This document shows, in pieces, positions 22,401 through 34,400 of a stretch of DNA of 64,000 bases. The notes beneath the pieces are model-generated. The model was not told where the DNA came from and did not search any database. It saw only the letters and a program-made list of their open reading frames with translations. The first letter of the stretch is position 1. Each line of letters starts with the position of its first letter. The DNA is taken from NCBI GenBank assembly GCA_964036295.1, contig OZ038465.1:9245667-9309666 (forward strand), read 5' to 3'. The position numbers were made by a program, and so were the translations under genes. Source of the DNA: Plumapathes pennacea (Eukaryota; Cnidaria; Anthozoa; Antipatharia; Myriopathidae).

Positions 22401-25400
22401 TTAATACTTTAGAGTTGTTAGAAACAAAGGGCCGTGAGTTGTTAAAGTGCCTATAAGCCTTCAGACGTTACGTTTTTATATGAAAGTAGGAAGTGATCTA
22501 AGCAACTTATATTCAAAGAAACTCCGTTCCGAAGCGTTCTTATACTTTTTTCACGCGGTTGAAGTCAGAATTCTAAAGTCTTGACCGAGCTACCTGGGAG
22601 ACTGGGTCTGTGACGTCAGAGAAGACACTGGCATCGCTTTGGCGTCTCTTTACCTTAGTTGTTTTTTTCCCTTGGTTACGTTTTTCTCGACAACACATCT
22701 ATGAACATATTTCTCATCTCGCCAACTGCAAAATCTGTGTGAAAGTTTTGTTTTGACAAGAAACGAATCCCTCCTCTGGCGTCATAACCCAGGCTCTCGA
22801 TCCAAAAACTTTGCGCGGTCAGATTCAAAATGGCGGTCAAAATCGCATGTTTGCCGGGCGGAAAAATATATAAAAACGCTTCGGAGCGGAGTTTCTTTGG
22901 CCATAGGTTGTTTAGATTACTTCCTACTTTCATATAAAAACGTAACGTCTGAAGGCTTATAGGCACTTTAATCTGTGGTTTCGTTTTCAGTTCAGAGAGA
23001 CCCCACTTCACGCAGCGGCAAGTGGTGGCCATCTGGAAGTGGTGAACAAATTGTTAGATGCAGGTGCAGACGTCAACGTCACTAATAGGGTACGTAAGAC
23101 ATGTCATACATAGGAAAAAGGTATTTGCAATGAATGTTGATCGATTTCACGGTGTTTGTGTGGATTTCTGGCTAATTCGTTGAAACGAACGAAACTGGTG
23201 ATGCGCGACCACTCAATGTGGCAACCGATCATAATTTCTTGGTATTATTTTTATTGGCAATTCTACCTCATTGCTCGCGGGGGCCTGGAGCCCAACGCGA
23301 GCTCAGGAAGGCAATTTGTTTATTTATTTATTTTTAATTTTTAATTTTTTTCTCGGTCGAGAATCAGCACACGGTGATTGGTTCAGATTATCAGGTGATA
23401 TGCAATGACGTAATTGACTTCGTTAAACACCTCGAGTGTGGCCAGTGAATTGCTCGGTACTTGTGTGTAAAAGTTAACTGCATTTAATCCAAACTCAACA
23501 CCGTTTGGGTTTGTGCCGAACACGCACTGATAAACTGGTTTTGGCTTGCGTTCTTTAGTTCACCGCGGAAGCTTTAAGAATAGCCGTAAACAGATGTTTG
23601 ATGGATACCGCTGGGGGGTGCAAATATCTCTGTCGCCGCTAAATATTTAGTCCCGACGAAACTTTCTGTGGCGACACGAAATACTTCTGGGAAGAAACAG
23701 GCCGAAAACGGAAACCAAAGCTACGATGAGCTTTAGCCGCAAAACAATGGCGATCTATGCTTCACTCTGTACATGACATCTGTTGCCTCATAAAATTCTT
23801 CTGCTTATCGTACATTGCCTGTTGAAATGTTTCTTTCATTCGATCATGTAGCCTTTGTTTCGCAATGGTCATTGTATACCAGAAATGAAAAGTACACCGA
23901 AATAGTCCTGAGTATTAAGTTTGCAGTCACAAATGGACTGAACACACTGTGAACAAAACCGCAATAATATTTTAAACATGTCTCGTGTTACATTCCTCGC
24001 TTTCAATTTTATATTTGTTACAAAGCACGAATACTCGAAAGCCTGATAGAAGAAACGTATTCAGTTAATACAAGAAAACACACAAGTATTGAAGCGAAGG
24101 CTGAATTGATCGTGGCCTCTGATTAGAAATAAGAGTCAAAGTCGATTGTGCATAAGAAGAGGTGTCACAATTTCGCCCCGAAATTTTTACCGGTTCCAGC
24201 GAGCGGAGCGAGCTGACGTTCGGAGAGAGGTAAGATAACGCGCAACTAAACATATTTAGCCAGTTTTTAAGTTCAATTGTTGCCGAAGACCGCCGTTCAG
24301 CGAACGACCAAAATCCCCATACATTTCTTTATAATTGCCAAAGGTCATGTTCTTTCGTAATAACAAAGGTATCACATATCACTGTGTGACAGACAGACAG
24401 ACCCCCGGAGCCTGGGCTGCCCTGTGTGTATACTAGAAATAACAAGACAGGCCCGTGGCCAGTGCGCTTGTGACGTCATTAGTACAATGAATAGAGACAC
24501 GCGGGGTCCCGGGAGAGGAACTTTTGTCGTGCGTTTATATGCAAAAGATATTATAGCCGAGTCAGTTTTTGCACATGACGGATCCAAGAGCTCCCTTTAT
24601 TTTTCTTGCCCTCTTTTCTTCTAATTTCAGTCAAACAGATATTCACGAAAAAGTGTATTATAATAATTGAGAGAAAACAATTATCGAAGGCCCCGTAGGA
24701 ATATTCTTCGTTTGCAACAACCCAGTTTTCATTGCTTTCCGATGCACGTGACAGTACTTGTGTGACGCTTGCTATACAACCTGGCAACCTTGTTGAGTGA
24801 ATTTTCAAGCTGACATGTTTTGTGGAGGAACTGTGTTGTCATTTTGTAATGGGATTGACTGGGGAATACCCGACATCTTAAGTAGCTGTAATTGAAAGCT
24901 TTCAGACTTATCTCTGTAGCACATTAAAACATGACACTTCCCATTATGAAATTACTTCGTATGAAAAAGCCATCTCAGACGTTACTCATCCTACATGTAC
25001 AAGTCTGATCACTAATATGTGCAAGATTGCTATGCATTAAGCTTTAACGCAAAATTCTGGGTCGATACGAAATTAATCTCTATCGGAAGCTGCAGACGTT
25101 TGAATACCGTGACAACAAAGGCGTGCATCACGGGCTTGTGGAGCGAACATTACGGCTCGGATAGTCGGATATCAACCTTGAGCTTTTGAAGACTTCGAGG
25201 TATTCAGTGACAAATATTGTCGATGTAATCGCCTGCCGGTCTTTCCTGCTTTTGTTAAAGCGGCGTGAGTGAAAGCTAAGTAGCTGATGATTCGGGATTC
25301 CCCGTTCTATGATATTATGCTCGTGACATTTCATTGACAGATCTTGTATCTTAATCTCGCGTGATATTTGCCTCAAACCTATTAGTAATTCAATATCCTC

Positions 25401-28400
25401 AGACAATAAACAAAGAACCTTTACTGCACGCAAAACGAAGTTAAACGCCGACTGTTCGTATACGCCGCGCGTTACACAAAGCCGCAGAGTTTCCGACAAA
25501 GGGAGACGCTCTGCCCGCAGGGAAAAGTTCAAGTTCTATCAAGTTTCGACTCGTCTTCTACTACTTATTCGATGTTCTTTCACACAAATATTGCTCAGAA
25601 CACAGATACATTGGTTGAAGTGGTATCTATAATCGAGCATTTGCAAAACACAACCCTTCGTACTTTACGGGGGTCCCGCTGGTAACACATCAAGCATTTG
25701 TGTACGGCTATTTTCAAGTCTTCCGACGCTTAAAAACAATGCAAGCCAAAATCGCTCTTAAAGTATGGCTTCCGTGCATCCAGAAAGCCAACCGATGATC
25801 GTTTTGTTTGAATCAACAACTGAAGGACCGGAATTTTTTTCTATATCCCTTGACAGAGAAAACCCATTGTACTTGGTTCTATGATTTTGATCTCTGAGTA
25901 CGTCTGATCTTGCAATGCCTGTTTTTTTAACACATTTTAAAATACAAACGTATCTTAGCACCTCGGCTACTTTTGGCAATCTTCTTTTTGAGCTTCTAGC
26001 TTTCTCGCAGCGATGGTTTATTGATCCTAATTTTCTCTTTCCATTTCGATCTGTGGCTTTTTATTGTTTACATGTTGTTTACATGCACGTTCTCGGAACG
26101 CATTAGCATTGTGAAGTACGTAAGCTCGGGTATAACCATGGACTTTTGACGACTTTGGGACATTCTTTGAAATGTATTCTTGTATTAGTCGCCTGCTTTT
26201 TCTACTCTTGTTCAAAATGCGTGAAAGGTTATTCAAGGGTACGTGGCTTGGCTCACGACTTCGTCTTGCAGGATTTCGGTTTTCTTTCACATAAACATTT
26301 GTGGGAATACAATAAAACTGAGCGAAGCGAGATCTACCAACGGTCACTTTTTCCTCAGCCATTTCCCAATTTTCAAATAACAACGCCATCTGTTCCACTG
26401 ATTGTTTGACCTTCATGGCACCGAGCCAAAATGTCGCAACAACAACATAAATGCACAGCAGAGTGAAATTTTGATCCCAAACAAAAGTCAGATTTTCTGA
26501 CGCTTTACTTGTATCAGCAAGAATAATACAAAGTAAAAGAATACAAAGTACCTTCAAGTTCACCCTCATACTAAACAGTTCCATATAATCCGCTATCAAG
26601 CGCTTGTCAAGAATCGCCGTCTTTACACAGGTTCTCGTCTTTGTATGTCGAGCGGCTTCGTTCAGCTTGTTCCTTCAAGTTCTCAAGGTTCTGGATGTCA
26701 GATTCTTCGTACATTTCTGTACAGTTGTGCATAGTTATGCAGTTCATTGATAAGTTCATTGCATTTGCTTTCATGGCTTTCAATATGGCTTTTGAGGCTG
26801 AACGGACCGACCCAAGCCAAAACCGCTCAATGAAATTTAGTATGGGTCTACCGCAGCCGGGGTATGCGTTTGTAAGTAAGATGAGCGGTCCATAAAATAA
26901 TCCACAGAGCCAACTAAGGCAAGCAACTTGCTGTCTTCAAAATGGCGAAACTGCTCGCCCACCAAGTCACTTGATCACAACGTCATCACAAGTCACATGA
27001 TAATATGAACCAATCACCGCATGCATCTGTCTAACCCAGAAAAATAAAAAAATAAAAAAATCGTTCCATTTTAAAGCTTGTGACGTCACAAGCAACAAGA
27101 CGGGCCCGTGGCCAGTGCGCTTGTGACGTCATTAGTACAATGAATAGAGACACGCGGGGTCCCGGGAGAGGAACTTTTGTCGTGCGTTTATATGCAAAAG
27201 ATATTATAGCCGAGTCAGTTTTTGCACATGACGGATCCAAGAGCTCCCTTTATTTTTCTTGCCCTCTTTTCTTCTAATTTCGGTCAAACAGATATTCACG
27301 AAAAAGTGTATTATAATAATTGAGAGAAAACAATTATCGAAGGCCCCGTAGGAATATTCTTCGTTTGCAACAACCCAGTTTTCATTGCTTTCCGATGCAC
27401 GTGACAGTACTTGTGTGACGCTTGCTATACAACCTGGCAACATTTCAAGCTGACATGTTTTGTGGAGGAACTGTGTTGTCATTTTGTAATGGGATTGACT
27501 GGGGAATACCCGACATCTTAAGTAGCTGTAAGACAGCGTAATAGCCTTATCTCATCTTCCCAGCGTGTGCATCATGTTCAAGTAGCTGTAATTGAAAGCT
27601 TTCAGACTTATCTCTGTAGCACATTAAAACATGACACTTCCCATGATGAAATTACTTCGTATGAAAAAGCCATCTCAGACGTTACTCATCCTACATGTAC
27701 AAGTCTGATCACTAATATGTTCAAGACTGCTATGCATTAAGCTTTAACGCAAAATTCTGGGTCGATACGAAATTAATCTCTATCGGAAGCTGCAGACGTT
27801 TGAATACCGTGACAACAAAGGCGTGCATCACGGGCTTGTGGAGCGAACATTACGGCTCGGATAGTCGGATATCAACCTTGAGCTTTTGAAGACTTCGAGG
27901 TATTCAGTGACAAATATTGTCGATGTAATCGCCTGCCGGTCTTTCCTGCTTTTGTTAAAGCGGCGTGAGTGAAAGCTAAGTAGCTGATGATTCGGGATTC
28001 CCCGTTCTATGATATTATGCTCGTGACATTTCATTGACAGATCTTGTATCTTAATCTCGCGTGATATTTGCCTCAAACCTATTAGTAATTCAATATCCTC
28101 AGACAATAAACAAAGAACCTTTACTGCACGCAAAACGAAGTTAAACGCCGACTGTTCGTATGCGCCGCGCGTTACATAAAGCCGCAGAGTTTCCGACAAA
28201 GGGAGACGCTCTGCCCGCAGGGAAAAGTTCAAGTTCTATCAAGTTTCGACTCGTCTTCTACTACTTATTCGATGTTCTTTCACACAAATATTGCTCAGAA
28301 CACAGATACATTGGTTGAAGCGGTATCTATAATCGAGCATTTGCAAAACACAACCCTTCGTACTTTACGGGGGTCCCGCTGGTAACACATCAAGCATTTA

Positions 28401-31400
28401 TGTACGGCTATTTTCAAGTCTTCCGACGCTTAAAAACAATGCAAGCCAAAATCGCTCTTAAAGTATGGCTTCCGTGCATCAGAAAGCCAACCGATGATCG
28501 TTTTGTTTGGATCAACAACTGAAGGACCGGAATTTTTTTCTATATCCCTTGACAGAGAAAACCCATTGTACTTGGTTCTGTGATTTTGATCTCTGAGTAC
28601 GTCTGATCTTGCAATGCCTGTTTTTTTAACACATTTTAAAATACAAACGTATCTTAGCACCTCGGTTACTTTTGGCAATCTTCTTTTTGAGCTTCTAGCT
28701 TTCTCGCAGCGATGGTTTATTGATCCTAATTTTCTCTTTCCATTTCCATCTGTGGCTTTTTATTGTTTACATGTTGTTTACATGCACGTTCTCGGAACGC
28801 ATTAGCATTGTGAAGAACGTAAGCTCGGGTATAATCATGAACTTTTGACGACTTTGGGACATTCTTTGAAATGTATTCTTGTATTAGTCGCCTGCTTTTT
28901 CTACTCTTGTTCAAAATGCGTGAAAGGTTATTCAAGGGTACGTGGCTTGGCTCACGACTTCGTCTTGCAGGATTTCGGTTTTCTTTCACATAAACATTTG
29001 TGGGAATACAATAAAACTGAGCGAAGCGAGATCTACCAACGGTCACTTTTTCCTCAGCCATTTCCCAATTTTCAAATAATAACGCCATCTGTTCCACTGA
29101 TTGTTTGACCTTCATGGCACCGAGCCAAAATGTCGCAACAACAACATAAATGCACAGCAGAGTGAAATTTTGATCCCAAACAAAAGCCAGATTTTCTGAC
29201 GCTTTACTTGTATCAACAAGAATAATACAAAGTAAAAGAATACAAAGTACCTTCAAGTTCACCCTCATACTAAACAGTTCCATATAATCCGCTATCAAGC
29301 GCTTGTCAAGAATCGCCGTCTTTACACAGGTTCTCGTCTTTGTATGTCGAGCGGCTTCGTTCAGCTTGCTCCTTCAAGTTCTCAAGGTTCTGGATGTCAA
29401 ATTCTTCGTACATTTCTGTACAGTTGTGCATAGTTATGCAGTTCATTGATAAGTTCATTGCATTTGCTTTCATGGCTTTCAATATGGCTTTTGAGGCTGA
29501 ACGGACCGACCCAAGCCAAAACCGCTCAATGAAATTTAGTATGGGTCTACCGCAGCCGGCGTATGCGTTTGTAAGTAAGATGAGCGGTCCATAAAATAAT
29601 CCACAGAGCCAACTAAGGCAAGCAACTTGCTGTCTTCAAAATGGCGAAACTGCTCGCCCGCCAAGTCACTTGATCACAACGTCATCACAAATCACATGAT
29701 AATATGAACCAATCACCGCATGCAGATCTCTAACCCAGAAAAATAAAAAAATTAAAAAATCGTTCCATTTTAAAGCTTGTGACGTCACAAGCAAAAAATA
29801 CACCGAAATAGTCCTGAGCATTGATTTTGCAGTCACAAATGGACTGAACACGCTATGAACAAAACCGCAATGATATTGTAAACAAGTCTCGTGTTGGGCT
29901 TGTGTTACATTCCTCGCTTTCAATTTTATATTTGTTACAAACCACAAATACTCGAAAGCCTGATAGAAGTGAAACGCACTCAGTTAAAAAACAAGACAGA
30001 CTAGTATTGAAGCGAAGGCTGGTCTTTTGTTGATCGATTTCAGGGTGTTTGTGTGGATTTCTGGCTAATTCGTTGAAACGAATGAAACTGGTGATGCGGG
30101 ACCACTCAATGTGGCAGCCGGTCATAATTTCTTGGTATTATTTTTATTGGCAATTCTACCTCATTTTGTATCTGCAATTTGATTTTGAGATTTTTCATTT
30201 GTTGAATAAGATTTAGTTCACTTTCTTTCTGAAGTCATAAGCTGCTTTCTCCTCCAGTTAGACTATAAATTAGGTACAAATGCGTCGTGTGTTGTTAGTG
30301 TGTGGGTCCGTTTTCAGGTTGTACATTTAGCGCTATTTTCCCATATATAGTTTCCTTATGATGCCATTTGGGGAATTTGTCTCAGTTTCTCACTGATTGG
30401 ATTTAGCCTTATATAGTTAGTTTGGACCGGGATTTAAACTCTCGCAGAAGCGACTTCTGTACTTACCAACTTAGGACATGCAGTTAAAACTAAATCATAG
30501 CTAATATTTTGAAAAAAAGAAATCTGAGCTCCCAAATTTCACATACTTTCAAAGTGAAGCTGTCCCTGTACCCGTCATCTATTCGGGGATAGTCGCATTT
30601 ACCCGTGTATAAGTGCACTTTAGTAAAGATAAGTGCATAACCTAAGAATAAGCATATGAAATAAAAAAATTGTTTATGTTGGAGAGCAATGTTTACCTTT
30701 CAGTGTGAAATTTAGGAATGTTTTTGTGGGAAGTTTAGTTTTCCACTGGTGTGATGTTTATATTCCGTGTAACTGCATATTTGCATTTGGACCTCACCAT
30801 TATTGTGGATTAATAACATTAATACTTTATAGTAGTTAGAAACAAAGGGTCGTGAGTTGTTAATCTGTGGTTTCGTTTTCAGTATATATGGACCCTACTT
30901 CTCGCAGCCGCAAGTGGTGGCCATCTGGAAGTGGTGAACAAATTGTTAGATGCAGGTGTAGACCTCAACGTCAGAGATGAGGTACGTAAGATATGTCATA
31001 TATAGGAAAAAGTTATTTGCAATGGATGTTGATCGATTTCAGGGTGTTTGTGTGGATTTTTGGCTATTTCGTTGAAACGAACGAGACTGGTGATGCGCGA
31101 CCACTCAATGTGGCAGCCGGTCATAATTTCTTGGTATTATTTTTATTGGCAATTCTACCTCATTTTGTATCTGCAATTTGATTTTGAGTTTTTCATTTGT
31201 TGAATAAGATTTAGTGCACTTTCTTTCTGAAGTCATAAGCTGCTTTCTTCTCCAGTTAGACTATAAATTAGGTACAAATTCGTCGTGTGTTGTTAGTGTG
31301 TGGGTCCGTTTTCAGGTTGTAAATTTAGCGCTATTTTCCGATATATAGTTTCCTTATTTTCCATTTGGGGATTTTGTCTCAGTTTCTCGCTGACTGGATT

Positions 31401-34400
31401 TAGCCTTATATAGTTAGTTTGGACCGGGATTTGAGCTCTCGCTGAAGCGACTTATGTACTTACCAACTGAGGACATGCAGTTAAAACTAAATCATAACTA
31501 ATATTTTGAAAAAAAAAATCTGAGGTACCAACTTTCACATACTTCTATAGTGAAGCTGTTCCTGTACCCGTTATCTATTCAGGGAATGCCGCATTTTCCC
31601 GTGTATAAGTGCACTTTAGTAAAGATAAGTGCATAACCTAAGAATAAGCATATGAAATAAGAAAGTTGTTTATGTTGGAGAGCAATGTTTACCTTTAAGT
31701 GTGAAATATGGAAATGTTTTTGTGGGAACTCTGGTTTTCCACTGGTTGGGAAATGTGATGTTTATATTCCGTGTAACTGCATATTTCCATTTGGACCTGA
31801 TCGTTATTGTCGATTAATACTACATTAATACTTTATAGTAGTTAGAAACAAAGGGCCGTGAGTTGTTAATCTGTGGTTCCGTTTTCAGCATAAACGAACC
31901 CCACTTCTCCTAGGTGCAAGTGGTGGCCATGTGGAAGTGGTGAACAAATTGTTAGATGTAGGTGCAGACCTCAACGTCAGCGACGGGGTACGTAAGATAT
32001 GTCTTACATAGGAAAAAGTTATTTGCAATGGATGTTGATCGATTTCAGGGTGTTTGTGTGGATTTCTGGCTAATTCGTTGAAACGAACGAAACTGGTGAT
32101 GCGCGACCACTCAATGTGGCAGCCGGTCATAATTTCTTGGTATTATTTTTATTGGCAATTCTACCTCATTTTGTATCTGCAATTTGATTTTGAGATTTTT
32201 CATTTGTTGAATAGGGTTTAGTGCACTTTCTTTCTGAAGTCATAAGCTGCTTTCTTCTCCAGTTAGACTATAAATTAGGTACAAATGCGTCGTGTGTTGT
32301 TAGTGTGTGGGTCCGTTTTCAGGTTGTAAATTTAGCGCTATTTTCCCATATATAGTTTCCTTATTTTCCATTTGGGGATTTTGTCTCAGGTTCTCGCTGA
32401 TTGGATTTAACCTTATATAGTTAGTTTGGACCGGGATTTGAGCTCTCGCAGAAGCGACTTATGTATTTACCAACTGAGGACATGCAGTTAAAACTAAATC
32501 ATAGCTAATATTTTGAAAAAAAGAAATCTGAGGTACCAACTTTCACATACTTTTATAGTGAAGCTGTCCCTGTACCCGTCATCTATTCGGGGAATGCCGC
32601 ATATACCCGTGTATAAGTGCACTTTAGTAAAGATAAGTGCATAACCTAAGAATAAGCATATGAAATAAGAAAATTGTTTATGTTGGAGAGCAATGTTTAC
32701 CATTAAGTGTGAAATATTGAAATGTTTTTGTGGGAACTCTGGTTTTCCACTGGTTGGGAAATGTGATGTTTATATTCCGTGTAACTGCATATTTGCATTT
32801 GGACCTTACCGTTATTGTCGATTAATACTACATTAATACTTTATAGTAGTTAGAAACAAAGGGCCGTGAGTTATTAATCTGTGGTTCCGTTTTCAGTACA
32901 ACCGAACCCCACTGCACCTAGCTGCAAGTGGTGGCCATGTGGAAGTGGTGAACAAACTGTTAGATGCAGGTGCAGACCTCAACATCAGAGACTGGGTACG
33001 TAAGATATGTCTTACATAGGAAAAAGTTATTTGCAATGGATGTTGATCGATTTCAGGGTGTTTGTGTGGATTTCTGGCTAATTCGTTGAAACGAACGAAA
33101 CTGGTGATGCGCGACCACTCAATGTGGCAGCCGGTCATAATTTCTTGGTATTATTTTTATTGGCAATTCTACCTCATTTTGTATCTGCAATTTGATTTTG
33201 AGATTTTTCATTTGTTGAATAGGGTTTAGTGCACTTTCTTTCTGAAGTCATAAGCTGCTTTCTTCTCCAGTTAGACTATAAATTAGGTACAAATGCGTCG
33301 TGTGTTGTTAGTGTGTGGGTCCGTTTTCAGGTTGTACATTTAGCGCTATTTTCCCGTATATAGTTTCCTTATTTTCCATTTGGGGATTTTGTCTCAGGTT
33401 CTCGCTGATTGGATTTAACCTTATATAGTTAGTTTGGACCGGGATTTGAGCTCTCGCAGAAGCGACTTATGTATTTACCAACTGAGGACATGCAGTAAAA
33501 CTAAATCATAGCTAATATTTTGAAAAAAAGAAATCTGAGGTACCAACCTTCACATACTTTTATAGTGAAGCTGTCCCTGTACCCGTCATCTATTCGGGGA
33601 ATGCCGCATATACCCGTGTATAAGTGCACTTTAGTAAAGATAAGTGCATAACCTAAGAATAAGCATATGAAATAAGAAAATTGTTTATGTTGGAGAGCAA
33701 TGTTTACCATTAAGTGTGAAATATTGAAATGTTTTTGTGGGAACTCTGGTTTTCCACTGGTTGGGAAATGTGATGTTTATATTCCGTGTAACTGCATATT
33801 TCCATTTGGACCTTACCGTTATTGTCGATTAATTTTACATTAATACTTTATAGTAGTTAGAAACAAAGGGCCGTGAGTTATTAATCTGTGGTTCCGTTTT
33901 CAGTGCAACCGAACCCCACTGTACCTAGCTGCAGGTGGTGGCCATCTGGAAGTGGTGAACAAATTGTTAGATGCAGGTGCAGACCTCAACATCAGAGACG
34001 GGGTACGTAAGATATGTCTTACATAGGAAAAAGTTATTTGCAATGGATGTTGATCGATTTCAGGGTGTTTGTGTGGATTTCTGGCTAATTCGTTGAAACG
34101 AACGAAACTGGTGATGCGCGACCACTCAATGTGGCAGCCGGTCATAATTTCTTGGTATTATTTTTATTGGCAATTCTACCTCATTTTGTATCTGCAATTT
34201 GATTTTGAGATTTTTCATTTGTTGAATAAGATTTAGTTCACTTTCTTTCTGAAGTCATAAGCTGCTTTCTTCTCCAGTTAGACTATAAATTAGGTACAAA
34301 TGCGTCGTGTGTTGTTAGTGTGTGGGTCCGTTTTCAGGTTGTACATTTAGCGCTATTTTCCCATATATAGTTTCCTTATGATGCCATTTGGGGAATTTGT

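Larger units (their letters stand above)
15580..24440 (+). repeat. Tandem 3.43-kb long units carrying ankyrin exons 2-4
   Basis: There are three head-to-tail units with exons at 16116, 19559 and 22991 (spacings 3443 and 3432). The second and third are nearly identical over their full length. The first differs mainly by lacking a 522-bp MITE. Each long unit equals the 1.0-kb short unit plus about 1.77 kb inserted between CTACCTCATT and TGTATCTGCAATTTG. The third unit is interrupted at 24440 by the 2.7-kb element dimer. Confidence 0.88.
24441..27093 (-). mobile_element. 2.7-kb element (family A), copy 1
   Basis: Left end AACAAGACAGGCCCGTGG, with GCTTGTGACGTCA just inside; right end GCTTGTGACGTCACAAGC, an 18-bp perfect palindrome. 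It is inserted between ACTAGAAAT and AAAAATACACCG, which are contiguous in the second long unit (about 21000). It carries, on the minus strand, 190- and 134-codon frames and a 2A-like motif. It lacks about 60 bp present in copies 2 and 3, lost between two AAGTAGCTGTA direct repeats. The transposition mechanism is unknown. Confidence 0.7.
27094..29792 (-). mobile_element. 2.7-kb element (family A), copy 2
   Basis: It follows copy 1 with no spacer (…CACAAGC|AACAAGACGGG…), making a head-to-tail dimer. Sequence identity to copy 1 is very high by eye. It lacks the short GTTGAGTGAATTT block present in copies 1 and 3. The right end rejoins the interrupted long-unit intron at AAAAATACACCG. Confidence 0.72.
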
